This document shows, piece after piece, positions 1-8,209 of a DNA stretch of 64,000 nt. Under the pieces are notes generated by a model that saw only the letters and a program-made list of their open reading frames with translations, made no database searches and had not been told where the DNA came from. The position numbers were made by a program, and so were the translations under genes. Origin of the DNA: Bryobacterales bacterium (lineage in GTDB: Bacteria; Acidobacteriota; Terriglobia; Bryobacterales; Bryobacteraceae); contig PNAJ01000142.1 in assembly GCA_003170295.1 (NCBI GenBank), positions 34,328-98,327 of the forward strand. The letters run 5' to 3'. The first letter of the stretch is position 1, and the number at the start of each line of letters is the position of its first letter.

Positions 1-2
1 CG

Positions 3-914
3 AATCGTTCACTCATCGGCACGTCGACCACGGCGACGCCTGTTTATCGCACCGGGGAGACGCCGGCAGCGGCAGCCTGGCGCGCCGAATTCGCAACGTC
101 GATGGTGAACGATCCGTTGTTCTCCATCAATTTCGCGAACCGTTTGTGGAAAGCGATGTTCAATCTGGGGCAGGTGGATACAGTGGATACGCTCGATCCG
201 GCGCGCCTGGATCCGAACAATCCTCCGCCCGCGCCGTGGGGCTTCCAGGCGTTCAATCCGGCGTTGCTCAGCCAGCTCGCGGACGTATTCGCGAGATCGA
301 ATTACGATCTCAGAGGGATGCTGCGGTTCATCGCGAATTCCTCGGCGTATCAATTGAGTTCGGAATATCCGGGGACCTGGGATCCGAATAACGTGGGGTT
401 GTTCGCGCGGCATTACCCGCGGCGGCTGTGGGGTGAAGAAGTTCACGACGCGATCGCGCAGTCGACGGGCGTATTCGCAAAGTACACACCGCGAGGGTTC
501 ACGGCTCCGGTAGTGTGGGCGATGCAGATGCCCGACACATCGGAGCCGTCGAGCAATACCAACAACGCCAGCACGTTCATGAATTATTTCCTGCGCGGAA
601 ATCGCGACAACGTTCCGCGCGCGACAGACCCCACGACTTTGCAATCGGGCGCGCTGATGAACGACGGCTTCATCAACGCCAAGTTCCACATGGCCCAATC
701 GCCGAATTTGCAGGCTGTGGCCAAGCTAACCACCGCAACGGCGCAGGTGCAGCAACTGTATCTGACGTATCTCAGCAGAATGCCGAGCGCGTCGGAGAAT
801 ACGGCAGCCGTGGCGTATCTGAGCGCGGCAGCCACCGCGGCGGCGAAAAACGCGGCGCTGGAGGATCTGGCGTGGTCGCTGATCAACAAGCTGGAATTTG
901 TGTTCAGTTATTAG
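3..914 (+). CDS. DUF1553 domain protein, C-terminal part
   Basis: The reading frame is open from the left edge of the window, so the start lies upstream; about 303 residues are visible. The segment around residues 30-60, with the motif NDPLFSINFANRLWKAMF, and the later LRGMLRFIANSSAYQLSS are typical of DUF1553, which usually follows DUF1549 and cytochrome-c-like domains in large Acidobacteriota and Planctomycetota proteins. It ends with TAG ten bases before a DUF1501 gene, the usual partner, so the two are probably an operon. The biochemical role of this family pair is not established. The family call is confident; function is unknown. Confidence 0.8.
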   Translation, partial: NRSLIGTSTTATPVYRTGETPAAAAWRAEFATSMVNDPLFSINFANRLWKAMFNLGQVDTVDTLDPARLDPNNPPPAPWGFQAFNPALLSQLADVFARSNYDLRGMLRFIANSSAYQLSSEYPGTWDPNNVGLFARHYPRRLWGEEVHDAIAQSTGVFAKYTPRGFTAPVVWAMQMPDTSEPSSNTNNASTFMNYFLRGNRDNVPRATDPTTLQSGALMNDGFINAKFHMAQSPNLQAVAKLTTATAQVQQLYLTYLSRMPSASENTAAVAYLSAAATAAAKNAALEDLAWSLINKLEFVFSY

Positions 915-923
915 GAGTCTCCT

Positions 924-2276
924 ATGAAAGATCAATTCGGCAACGAACAAAACCGGCCGGTGGGGCTCCGCTTCTGGAAACGCCCGATTGTGAACCGCAG
1001 AATGTTTTTCCGGCACGCGGCGTCGGCGGTGGGCGGCTATATGCTGCTGCCGTCTCCTCAAGCCAAGGCGGCGATCGCGCCGGTGGGCACGGCGAAGAAC
1101 GTGATTTTCGTATTAATGACCGGCGCTCCGGCGCATGTCGATACCTTCGACCTGAAGGTCGGTCCCTGGACGCCCGCGTTCATGGCTCCTAATACCTACA
1201 ACGGGATTGCGTTTCCGCAGGGCCTCATGCCGAATCTGGCGAACACCATCGGAGACATTGCGCTGGTGCGGTCGATTCGCGCGCACGCCACGGCGCATAG
1301 CCTGGCGCAAACCTGGGTGCAAATCGGCCGGAACCCGATCCAGGGGTTGAATACGATCGCTCCGCATATCGGTTCGGTGGTGTCGCTCGAGTTAGGCGAT
1401 CCCAAAGCGACCATGCCTCCGTTCATTTCGCTGAATGCTGCGAATGGTCCATCCAACGGATTTCTTCCGCCCTCGGATGCACCGTTTTATGTCAGCCCGA
1501 GCGGGAATGGTTTGGCCAACACGGCGCATCCCGACGGCCAGGCCGCCTACAATCGTCGCTTCGGCCTGCTGACCCAACTGGATGCGGACATGATCGCAAA
1601 CGAGCCGCTGGGCAATGGTCCGGCGGAGCTCGAAGTGTTCCGCGAAAAGGCGAATGCGATGATGTATAACCCGGCGATCGGGAGTATCTTCACGTTCGAC
1701 CAAACTACTCGGAATACTTACGGCAATACGAGTTTCGGAAACGCCTGCATCACGGCGCGCAATCTATTGCGGGCCAACAATGGAGCACGGTTCATCCAGA
1801 TCAGCTTCGGAAGCTGGGACCATCACGGCAACATCTACACTCCCAATACCAATCTGCAATCGATGGCGAGGCAGTTTGACGCGGGGATCGCGGCGCTGAT
1901 TCAGGATCTGAAAAACGACGGCAATTTCGGCAATACGATGATCGTCGCGTTCGGCGAGTTCGGACGCACAGTGGGTCCTCTGAACCAGAACGCGGGCCGC
2001 GACCATCACGTACAGCAGGCGGCGATGTTCGCGGGCGCGCAAGTCAAGGGCGGCCAAGCCATCGGTGCGACCAATGCCGCCGGCGACGATGTCAGCGATC
2101 CCGGCTGGTCGCAGCAGCGGTACATCTGGCCGGAAGATATCGAAGCGACGATCTACTCCGCGCTGGGGATCGATTGGACCAAGGTGATCCACGGATCGAA
2201 CCTGGGCCGAGGCTTCGAATACGTGCCGCAGCAGGACCCGGTGCAGTATTATCCCGTGAACGAGCTGTGGGGATGA
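924..2276 (+). CDS. DUF1501 family protein with Tat-like signal
   Basis: A 450-residue protein of the DUF1501 family, which is structurally related to the alkaline phosphatase/sulfatase fold. The N-terminal region has a twin-arginine-like motif (NRRMFFRHA near residue 25) followed by a hydrophobic stretch ending in QAKA, suggesting export by the Tat route. Later segments such as GAPAHVDTFDLK, SFGSWDHHGN, FGEFGRT and NAGRDHH match conserved DUF1501 motifs rich in potential metal ligands (Asp/His). A Shine-Dalgarno GGAG sits just before the ATG. It follows the DUF1553 gene directly, the standard arrangement for this pair. Substrate and reaction are unknown. Confidence 0.85.
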   Translation: MKDQFGNEQNRPVGLRFWKRPIVNRRMFFRHAASAVGGYMLLPSPQAKAAIAPVGTAKNVIFVLMTGAPAHVDTFDLKVGPWTPAFMAPNTYNGIAFPQGLMPNLANTIGDIALVRSIRAHATAHSLAQTWVQIGRNPIQGLNTIAPHIGSVVSLELGDPKATMPPFISLNAANGPSNGFLPPSDAPFYVSPSGNGLANTAHPDGQAAYNRRFGLLTQLDADMIANEPLGNGPAELEVFREKANAMMYNPAIGSIFTFDQTTRNTYGNTSFGNACITARNLLRANNGARFIQISFGSWDHHGNIYTPNTNLQSMARQFDAGIAALIQDLKNDGNFGNTMIVAFGEFGRTVGPLNQNAGRDHHVQQAAMFAGAQVKGGQAIGATNAAGDDVSDPGWSQQRYIWPEDIEATIYSALGIDWTKVIHGSNLGRGFEYVPQQDPVQYYPVNELWG

Positions 2277-2336
2277 GTTGATAACGGCCAAGTCACGCCC
2301 GGCGCGTCTTGTGGCGACGCCGGAAGCGGCGCAGTA

Positions 2337-2381
2337 CGCACCACACTGGTGCACTCCTGATATTCTGAGAATATGGCAACG
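2337..2381 (+). repeat. 45-bp direct repeat, copy 1, with nested palindromes
   Basis: This 45-bp stretch recurs at 3098-3142 with one mismatch. It contains the perfect inverted repeat GCACCA-cac-TGGTGC, then ATATTC-tga-GAATAT, and ends in ATGGCAACG, which in copy 2 is the start of an RHH gene. The palindromes look like operator half-sites for autoregulation of toxin-antitoxin genes (inference). Directly after the repeat, the sequence from 2379 resembles the region downstream of the RHH gene (3478 onward), as if the RHH coding part had been deleted from this copy. Confidence 0.7.
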
Positions 2382-2456
2382 GTCTTGTCCGTCCCTCCGG
2401 CCCATCCCATCCGGCCCGTAATTGACTTAGTTCACTTCATAGTTCAGAATATAGTT

Positions 2457-2696
2457 GTGAAGCGAGTCAACATCCACGACGCAAAAACCAATCTATCGCG
2501 CTATTTAGCGGAACTGACGCCCGGCGAGGCGTTGGTGCTTTCGAACCGAAATCAGCCGGTGGCGGAACTCCGATTGCTTCGCAAGAAGGCGGTCCGTAAG
2601 CCGCGGATCGGCGCAGCCAAGGGCGAATTCGTAGTCCCCGATTCGTTCTTCGAGCCCTTGCCCGACGAGATCCTGAAAGCCTTCCGTGGCAAATGA
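2457..2696 (+). CDS. Phd/YefM-type antitoxin
   Basis: A 79-residue antitoxin. The GTG at 2457 is preferred because the family signature starts right there (MKRVNIHDAKTNLSRYLAEL, then GEALVLSNRNQPVAELR); the upstream ATG at 2373 would add 28 unrelated residues from the repeat. The N-terminal half is the Phd/YefM DNA-binding fold; the C-terminal part (PDSFFEPLPDEILKAF) should be the toxin-neutralising tail. The stop overlaps the next gene's ATG (ATGA), so translation is coupled. Palindromes at 2337-2373 are the probable operator. The pair appears intact. Confidence 0.88.
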   Translation: MKRVNIHDAKTNLSRYLAELTPGEALVLSNRNQPVAELRLLRKKAVRKPRIGAAKGEFVVPDSFFEPLPDEILKAFRGK

Positions 2697-3079
2697 AACT
2701 TCTGGTAGACACGTGCACATTTCTCTGGATCGCTTCTGAGTCTCCGCGGCTGAGCAAGACCGCTGCCGCCGTCTTTCTGGATCGGAACAACGAACGTTAC
2801 CTGAGTGCCGCCTCTGCCTGGGAAATCGGCATCAAACACGCTGCCGGGCGTCTTCCCCTTCCTGAACGACCGGACATCTTTGTCCCGATGGTCCGCGATG
2901 CGAGCGGTATTATCGCACTGGACATCGATGAGGAATCCGCCCTACACGCAGGCAGGCTGCCTGGGCTCCACTGGGATCCGTTCGATCGAATGCTGGTTGC
3001 GCAGGCCGTCGTCCATGGGATGACGATTCTTACGCCTGACTCGGAGATCGAACAGTATGCAGTGCGCGTCTTATGGTGA
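2693..3079 (+). CDS. VapC-family PIN-domain toxin
   Basis: A 128-residue PIN-domain ribonuclease of the VapC type (Sll0205-like subgroup). The acidic active-site residues can be placed: Asp6 in LLVDTCTFLW, Glu in SAASAWEIGIK, and the Asp pair in HWDPFDRMLVAQA. Full length for the family, with no visible lesion. It starts four bases inside the antitoxin gene. In such pairs the toxin cleaves RNA (often tRNA) and the antitoxin blocks it; the target here cannot be read from sequence. Confidence 0.9.
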   Translation: MKLLVDTCTFLWIASESPRLSKTAAAVFLDRNNERYLSAASAWEIGIKHAAGRLPLPERPDIFVPMVRDASGIIALDIDEESALHAGRLPGLHWDPFDRMLVAQAVVHGMTILTPDSEIEQYAVRVLW

Positions 3080-3097
3080 CAAGCGGTTGGAGTAGAG

Positions 3098-3142
3098 CGC
3101 ACCACACTGGTGCACTCCTGGTATTCTGAGAATATGGCAACG
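3098..3142 (+). repeat. 45-bp direct repeat, copy 2, RHH gene leader
   Basis: Second copy of the repeat at 2337-2381, with G for A at 3121, which weakens the second palindrome to GTATTC-tga-GAATAT. The first palindrome GCACCA-cac-TGGTGC is intact. It forms the leader and first three codons of the RHH gene that starts at 3134. The two copies bracket the Phd/VapC module exactly. Confidence 0.7.
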
Positions 3143-3427
3143 AGGAGCAAGTCGGCAAAATCTGTTCGGCAAAGCGTCACGATACCAGCGACCTTGGCGG
3201 CGGATGTGCGCCGCGTTGCGAAGGAGCGCCACGTGACCATGAGCCGGGCCTTGGTGGTGCTGGCCGAGCGTGGAGTTCGCGCCGAGGCGGAGGCGAAGCA
3301 GCAGCTCAAGGCCGCTTATCGGAACTTCGTTGAGGAAGTGGAACCGGAGCGTAAGAATGAGGCCGGGCGCGACCTGATCCGTGTAATTTTCGGGAAGGAT
3401 TCCGTCGCCGAAGATTCAGTTTTCTGA
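3134..3427 (+). CDS. Ribbon-helix-helix (CopG-like) antitoxin, orphan
   Basis: A 97-residue protein whose residues 11-50 (SVRQSVTIPATLAADVRRVA, then MSRALVVLAERG) form a ribbon-helix-helix DNA-binding domain. The ATG at 3134 is preferred to an upstream GTG because it begins the repeat-conserved MAT. The C-terminal half is charged and helical, as in antitoxins. No toxin gene follows: after the stop there is a short gap and then a convergent gene. It may be an orphan antitoxin or a regulator acting on the palindromic leader it shares with the Phd/VapC pair (inference). Confidence 0.75.
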   Translation: MATRSKSAKSVRQSVTIPATLAADVRRVAKERHVTMSRALVVLAERGVRAEAEAKQQLKAAYRNFVEEVEPERKNEAGRDLIRVIFGKDSVAEDSVF

Positions 3428-3476
3428 TCTTCCGCGTGGGTCTGGCAGCACTTGCTTCAAAGAGTCGATGAACGGC

Positions 3477-3496
3477 GGGACGGTCTCGTCCGTCCC
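3477..3496 (+). terminator. GC-rich hairpin after the RHH gene
   Basis: Perfect inverted repeat GGGACGG-tctcgt-CCGTCCC between two convergent genes. There is no T run, so it could be a bidirectional attenuating hairpin or a dispersed repeat. A near copy of the right half occurs at 2380-2397. Confidence 0.4.
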
Positions 3497-3513
3497 TAAG
3501 GCCCCGTTTGTCC

Positions 3514-4311
3514 CTAGGGCACGACTGCGAGTGTGTAGTATTGCGGCATCGCGGGGCTACTTTCGATCACGTTGAATCCATATTCCCCTGCAGGAAGCGC
3601 CTTGACCGATATTTTAAGAATATTTCCGGCCGCACGTGAAATAGTCGCCGAGACATCCGCACCGGTTTTAGGCTTGTTTTTGGTCCAAACACCGTAGTAT
3701 GTGATATTGAGCTCGGTGCGCTCGCGCTTCCCCTTGTTGCTGACGAATGCGTGCAGTTGGCCAACCATCCCCGAAAGGTCGGCGTTGTCCGGCAGGTACC
3801 TCAGAGCGTTGGACCCACCTGGGATTCGCAGTAAGAAGGTAAAGTGGTCAGATGCCTTTATTTGAGTGGCGGAACCACCGCCATTAATATCGACCACAAC
3901 CTTTGCTCCACCAAAGCCTGCGAGCTTAGATTTCCCGCGCATCATGCCCGTTTCTGCCGACAAGGGTTTAAGTTGGTTGCTGGCCTCGTCGAATAGGTAA
4001 AATACACCTTCACGTTCCGGCTCGGGCACAGCCGGCTCCGAGCTGGGAGGCTCAACGTTCGTCATCTTATCGGTCATCGCCTGTATCACTCGGTTTGAGA
4101 CGCCCGCCCTTTTCAATCGTGCCAGATCATCCGTCCCGAGTGAGTATTGTCCGTCGGACCTCTTAATCATGGTTAGAATCGTTTCCTCGGCCGCGCCGCT
4201 ACCAACCATCTGAATGACCGAACTATTGGTGAGCTTTAGAGGCTGGCTGCTTGCACAGAGTCCCTGCAATAGAAGCAGCGCACAAAAAAATCTCCGGGTG
4301 AATGGTGACAT
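3514..4311 (-). CDS. Secreted protein of unknown function
   Basis: About 265 residues. The start at 4311 is chosen because AGGAG lies 11 bases upstream, whereas the earlier GTG overlaps that site. Residues 1-22 form a signal peptide ending near CASSQ. Residues 25-70 (VIQMVGSGAAEETILTMIKRS... LARLKRAGVSNRVIQAM) resemble the short helical repeat found at the start of many Acidobacteriota exported proteins. The remainder looks beta-rich (VFYLFDEASNQLKPL, FTFLLRIPGG, HAFVSNKGKRERTEL). I do not recognise a catalytic motif. It is convergent with the RHH gene and divergent from the brnT remnant. Confidence 0.65.
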   Translation of the reverse strand: MSPFTRRFFCALLLLQGLCASSQPLKLTNSSVIQMVGSGAAEETILTMIKRSDGQYSLGTDDLARLKRAGVSNRVIQAMTDKMTNVEPPSSEPAVPEPEREGVFYLFDEASNQLKPLSAETGMMRGKSKLAGFGGAKVVVDINGGGSATQIKASDHFTFLLRIPGGSNALRYLPDNADLSGMVGQLHAFVSNKGKRERTELNITYYGVWTKNKPKTGADVSATISRAAGNILKISVKALPAGEYGFNVIESSPAMPQYYTLAVVP

Positions 4312-4372
4312 TCGTTCAAGCACTCCTTTCGTAATTAGAACCTTCTGCTGCGGGCAAGCATGTTCGGGTAGA

Positions 4373-4615
4373 GTGGAATTCTATCACATCGCCGATCCGA
4401 ATCTGATGCTTCGCAAAGACATGCTTCGCAAAGACCGCGTGGTCGACGGTGAGCAACGTTGGCATGGGATCGGCGCCGTACGGAAGGCTGCGCTGCTCGT
4501 AGTGCATGTATATCGTGAGGAGAACCCAAATGGCGAAGAAATTATCCGGATCATCTCAGCCCGGGAAGCTGATCCGCGCGAGCGCCGAGTCTGTCTGGAA
4601 CAAGCCCCTTACTGA
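4373..4615 (+). pseudogene. BrnT-like toxin remnant (C-terminal two thirds)
   Basis: The translated segment ADPNLMLRKD...DRVVDGEQRWHGIG...LLVVHVYREE...EEIIRIISAREADPRERR matches the C-terminal part of BrnT toxins (VDGE.RW..IG, IRIISAR). The N-terminal third is not present in this frame; a short KHVRVEW-like stretch just upstream in another frame (4356-4376) hints at a frameshift. A perfect 15-bp tandem duplication (ATGCTTCGCAAAGAC at 4406-4420 and 4421-4435) adds five residues in the middle. It overlaps the brnA remnant by 86 bases, the arrangement usual for BrnT/BrnA. Probably inactive. Confidence 0.7.
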
Positions 4616-4859
4616 GCGCCAGAAGGCGACCCTAGAGGGCGTTCGAAAGAGACAGAAGCGAGCGGACGCGGCTGTGATCGACTATTCCGATATTCCGGCG
4701 CTCACGGATAAGTAGCTCAGCCAGTTCCGGCGTCCTCCCAAGAAACTGGTGGCCGTGCGTCTGGATGCCGACGTATTCGAGTGGCTCCAGCAATACGGCG
4801 CCGGCTACTCCACGCGCATCAATAACGTTCTTCGGGTGGTGATGTCGCGGGCACGCTGA
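4530..4859 (+). pseudogene. BrnA-like antitoxin interrupted by a TAG codon
   Basis: Starts at ATG 4530 with AGGAG seven bases upstream. The frame reads to SDIPALTDK, meets TAG at 4713-4715, then continues in the same frame with LSQFRRPPKKLVAVRLDADV and LQQYGAGYSTRINNVLRVVMSRAR to TGA at 4857. The second part is the conserved C-terminal DNA-binding portion of BrnA. Family members read ALTDEQL at the break, so a single CAG to TAG change would explain the stop. The partner toxin is also damaged. Confidence 0.8.
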
Positions 4860-4880
4860 AATCTGGGATAATAATCTTCG

Positions 4881-5462
4881 GTGTCCCGCTTCAAGGAGTT
4901 GGAGTCCCGGCTCGAAAGTACGGAACAGCAGCTCCGTCTTCTCCAAAAAATATCCCGGTTCATGGTCCGCGATATCGGGCTCGCCGAGTCGTTTCACGGA
5001 GTGGTCGAACTGGTGGTCGAGTTCATGGAGTGCGACTCCTGCCTGCTCTATCTACTCGAGCGCGACGAACTGGTGCTGTGCGCGTCGAATAATCCGCGTC
5101 CCGACACCATCGGAAAAGTGCGCCTTAAACTCGGAGAAGGCCTGACCGGATGGGTGGCGCGGGAGCGCCGTCTGCTCTCGATTTCCCGCGAAGCCTACCT
5201 CGATCCGCGATTCAAACTGTTCACCGACCTGCCGGAGGACACCTTCGATGCTTTTCTTTCCGCCCCGGTCATCGTGCGCAACCGCGTCGCCGGCGTCATC
5301 AACGTCCAGCACCGCCAACCGCATTTTCACACCGGCGGCGAAATGGAATTGTTGACTACCGTCGGAGAACAGGTGGGTTGTCTGGCCGCGCTCGCCGTCG
5401 TCGACACTTTGCGGTTACAATCGATGAGCGTCATGGACCTGGTGATGGCTCCTCGAGGATGA
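4881..5462 (+). CDS. GAF-domain protein
   Basis: A 193-residue protein starting at GTG. Residues 1-25 are a predicted coiled coil (KELESRLESTEQQLRLLQKI); residues 30-170 form one GAF domain (ECDSCLLYLL, KLGEGLTGWVARERR, SAPVIVRNRVAGVINVQ). It resembles the N-terminal GAF sensor of PtsP-type or diguanylate-cyclase proteins but carries no output domain. The stop overlaps the next ATG, so it is probably co-transcribed with the BNR-like gene. Ligand unknown. Confidence 0.8.
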   Translation: MSRFKELESRLESTEQQLRLLQKISRFMVRDIGLAESFHGVVELVVEFMECDSCLLYLLERDELVLCASNNPRPDTIGKVRLKLGEGLTGWVARERRLLSISREAYLDPRFKLFTDLPEDTFDAFLSAPVIVRNRVAGVINVQHRQPHFHTGGEMELLTTVGEQVGCLAALAVVDTLRLQSMSVMDLVMAPRG

Positions 5463-6601
5463 TGAAAAAATTTCTTCTGTGCTGCGCATTGATCCTGCCG
5501 GCCACCGCACAAAAGTGGAAGATCCAATATTTCTACGATGAGCTGAAATCGGAGTTGGAGATCACCGATCTCGCGTTTCCCTCCGCCCAGCGTGGCATCG
5601 CGGTCGGCACTATTTACGAAAAGGGGAGCGGTCACGAGAAGTACACCGCGCTGGTCACGAGCGACGGCGGCCTGCACTGGTCGCTCGAGACCTTGAAGGA
5701 ATATCCGCGCTCGATTTTCTTTCTGAACGATTCGATCGGCTGGATGGTCACCGATAAGGGTTTGTGGTTCACCGAGGAGTCCGGCCGGACCTGGAAGAAG
5801 CTGAGCGAGCAAATCAAACCAGACAAGAACCTGATGCCGCAGACGACCATCGGCCTGCTGCTGCGGGTATGGTTTCTCGATGCGAAGCACGGTTTCGGCG
5901 TGGGCCTGCAAAAGACCATCGTTGAGACCACGGACGGCGGACGCACCTGGAACCCGGTCGAAGCCGCCGCGAAACCTGCCGGCAATCCGGCCTACACCGC
6001 GTACACCCACATCGTGTTCGCCAACGCGAGGCGAGGCGTGATTGCCGGTGGTTCCCAACCTCCGCGGCGCGAAGAAGGCATGCGCGGCTCGCTGCCTGCA
6101 TGGATGGACCCGGAGCGCGCATCGAAACGGAAGCAGGTCCCGACGCTTACGTTACTCGCCCAGACCAGCGACGGCGGCGCCACCTGGGACCCGACCACCG
6201 CTCCGCTGTTCGGAACGATTACCAGCTTACGGTTCACGGGAACGGATGGGTTGATGGTCATGGGGTTCAGCGAATCGTTCCAGTGGCCGTCGGACGTGTA
6301 CCGCCTCGCGAACAAGGATACAGGCCGCGTGTTTCGCGAAAAAACTCCGCGCGTGATGGACGCCGCGCTCTATCCCGGCCCGCACATTTATCTCGCAGGA
6401 GTCGAGCCAACCGGGAAAATGAACACCGCCACGATTCCCGGCAAGGTCAAGATTCTCGAAAGCAGCGACTTCAAGACCTGGACCGAAATGCCGGTCGATT
6501 ATAAGGCTGCGGCCAGGTCCGTGATCATTGCCGGACCCGATCGGGACCACGTTTGGGTGGCCACCGATACCGGGATGATCCTGACGCTCGCGCGGCCGTA
6601 A
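5459..6601 (+). CDS. YCF48/BNR-repeat secreted beta-propeller protein
   Basis: About 380 residues; start at ATG 5459 (or 5462), overlapping the stop of the GAF gene. A signal peptide (KKFLLCCALILPATAQ) is followed by four BNR-like motifs: SDGGLHWSLE, EESGRTWKKL, TDGGRTWNPV and SDGGATWDPT. These Asp-box repeats and phrases such as AQRGIAVGTIY and HGFGVGLQKTI are typical of YCF48-like propellers, related to photosystem II assembly factors and sialidases but of unknown role in non-phototrophs. Likely periplasmic or extracellular. Confidence 0.8.
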   Translation: MMKKFLLCCALILPATAQKWKIQYFYDELKSELEITDLAFPSAQRGIAVGTIYEKGSGHEKYTALVTSDGGLHWSLETLKEYPRSIFFLNDSIGWMVTDKGLWFTEESGRTWKKLSEQIKPDKNLMPQTTIGLLLRVWFLDAKHGFGVGLQKTIVETTDGGRTWNPVEAAAKPAGNPAYTAYTHIVFANARRGVIAGGSQPPRREEGMRGSLPAWMDPERASKRKQVPTLTLLAQTSDGGATWDPTTAPLFGTITSLRFTGTDGLMVMGFSESFQWPSDVYRLANKDTGRVFREKTPRVMDAALYPGPHIYLAGVEPTGKMNTATIPGKVKILESSDFKTWTEMPVDYKAAARSVIIAGPDRDHVWVATDTGMILTLARP

Positions 6602-6603
6602 AT

Positions 6604-7557
6604 CTATTCGGGTGGCCCGTAGAGAATCAATTGAATGGGGCGCTCCACCGGAGTCGGGCTGCCGTTGCTCTTATTCGCCGCCGCCAGCAACGATTCGGGG
6701 CTGAGGCTGAATAGCACCAGGGCCTGAATGTTGGCGGTCGGCCCGCCGCCCGACTGGAGCTTCTTTATCTCGTCGTTAATCAGGCTCCCCTTCGCAGTCA
6801 CGAGGCGGACTGGGACGCTGTCGACCTCGCCGTCCATGCGGAAACTGCCTCCCGCGTCCGCCCTGATCGAATTCGGGTCGATCGCCAGATCGAGCACCGT
6901 GAAGTTTCCGATTGTACCTGCGCTGAAACTGATATCCGCGAACTTGCCGTTGGTGGTTACCGTAACGGCCAGCTGTTGAACGATCTTGAGTGCGGTCGAT
7001 TCGGACAGACCGCCCTGAAAACCACCCGCGAAAATGTTCGGCGCGAAGTCGAACGTGCCGCTGGCGGAGACCAGTTCGGTGAGCGGATGCAGCTCCACAG
7101 CGTGGTTGGGATTGGAAGCGCCGCCGCCGATCAGATGCTCCGGCCAGATGCGCGGAACCCCCGAAGCGGTGACCGAAGTACCGGTGATTTTATCCCCAAA
7201 ATCGGTCCAGTCCTTATTATTCTGTGGGGTATTGGGCAGCAAAGGTTGCACGCACGCGTTCATCGGCTCGAGAACCAGGCCATCGGGATCGCCCGCAAAA
7301 CTAATAGTGTGCGCGCCAAGGTGCATCTCACAATCGCTGGCAACCGGATGGACAGCGGAGTGGCCTTCAATATGGACCGAATCGAGCGTCACCACCACCG
7401 CCTGCGACCAATCCTGCAGACTGCTGAGCGGGATCGTGAACTGTTTGGCGCCGGCTGTTTTTGCGATGGCCGGCGCCGGCGCCGCGGGAGTCCGAACGGC
7501 CTCGTTGATAAGGCCGATGGCAAGTGGGAGAACGGCAAGTGCATGCATCGGTTTCAT
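6604..7557 (-). CDS. Exported protein of unknown function
   Basis: A 317-residue protein with an N-terminal hydrophobic segment (HALAVLPLAIGLI) followed by an Ala/Pro-rich linker, suggesting export or anchoring. The body contains a GGGASNPNHAVELHPLTEL segment and beta-rich stretches. It is the last gene of a compact minus-strand set, 16 bases after the membrane gene at 7574-8209. I do not recognise the family. Confidence 0.6.
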   Translation of the reverse strand: MKPMHALAVLPLAIGLINEAVRTPAAPAPAIAKTAGAKQFTIPLSSLQDWSQAVVVTLDSVHIEGHSAVHPVASDCEMHLGAHTISFAGDPDGLVLEPMNACVQPLLPNTPQNNKDWTDFGDKITGTSVTASGVPRIWPEHLIGGGASNPNHAVELHPLTELVSASGTFDFAPNIFAGGFQGGLSESTALKIVQQLAVTVTTNGKFADISFSAGTIGNFTVLDLAIDPNSIRADAGGSFRMDGEVDSVPVRLVTAKGSLINDEIKKLQSGGGPTANIQALVLFSLSPESLLAAANKSNGSPTPVERPIQLILYGPPE

Positions 7558-7573
7558 AAGAAATCCGCGGGGC

Positions 7574-8209
7574 TCAGGCGAGCGTGATCTTCACTACGGC
7601 GTCCTCAAATCCAGGCGAGGTCACGCGGAGAGTGACCGTTTTCTCCATGGCTGAGACCGGACCGGAGGGCGGATTATATCGAACCCGGTCTGGAGGGAGC
7701 GGTGTCAACGAACCGAGTGCGGGCGCCTCCAGAGACCACTGAAGAGGCGGCGCCGGAGCTCCTGGCGCCGCATTGGCCGCGGCGGCGGTGAACACCTGCG
7801 TATCCGCCGGAGTGGCTTGCGCGAAAGTTGCTGGCGTAACAACCAGCGCCGGGACCGCTTTTTTAAGACCGGCCGGATCCGAAAACTGGATTCCCTTGCT
7901 CACCAGGTACGAAGTGCCGCTGATGCCGAGCAGAGTGAGAATCTGATCGGGGATGGTCGCAGGAAACGCGGGTCCATGAGGACCGCCGATGATCACCAGG
8001 AAAAGGCTCATTGCGATGACCACGGTGAAGATCAGAAGCTGGAGCCGGGACATGCTCGCGTCTCCGTTCGGCTCCGAGATCAGCATGTTGATGTTAATCT
8101 TCTCCTGCCAGATTCGCCATATAATGATCAGGCCAACCAGGCCGACAAAGCCGACAATAACGTATCCAGCGGCGAGCGCTAAGCTCTGTCCAACAGGGGG
8201 AGTGGGCAT
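7574..8209 (-). CDS. Two-helix membrane protein with C-terminal Ig-like domain
   Basis: A 211-residue protein with two clear transmembrane segments (residues 12-32 and 57-77) and the motif SRLQLLIFTVVI, then LLGISGTSYLVSKG near residue 100. An Ala/Pro-rich linker leads to a beta-rich tail (LQWSLEAPALGSLTPLPPDRVRY... KTVTLRVTSPGFEDAVVKITL) resembling an Ig-like fold. The upstream neighbour has the same motif order (ERVQLLLATLWI, LLGLSNALYLGGKG), so the two are paralogous. The start abuts the upstream stop exactly. Function unknown. Confidence 0.65.
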   Translation of the reverse strand: MPTPPVGQSLALAAGYVIVGFVGLVGLIIIWRIWQEKININMLISEPNGDASMSRLQLLIFTVVIAMSLFLVIIGGPHGPAFPATIPDQILTLLGISGTSYLVSKGIQFSDPAGLKKAVPALVVTPATFAQATPADTQVFTAAAANAAPGAPAPPLQWSLEAPALGSLTPLPPDRVRYNPPSGPVSAMEKTVTLRVTSPGFEDAVVKITLA

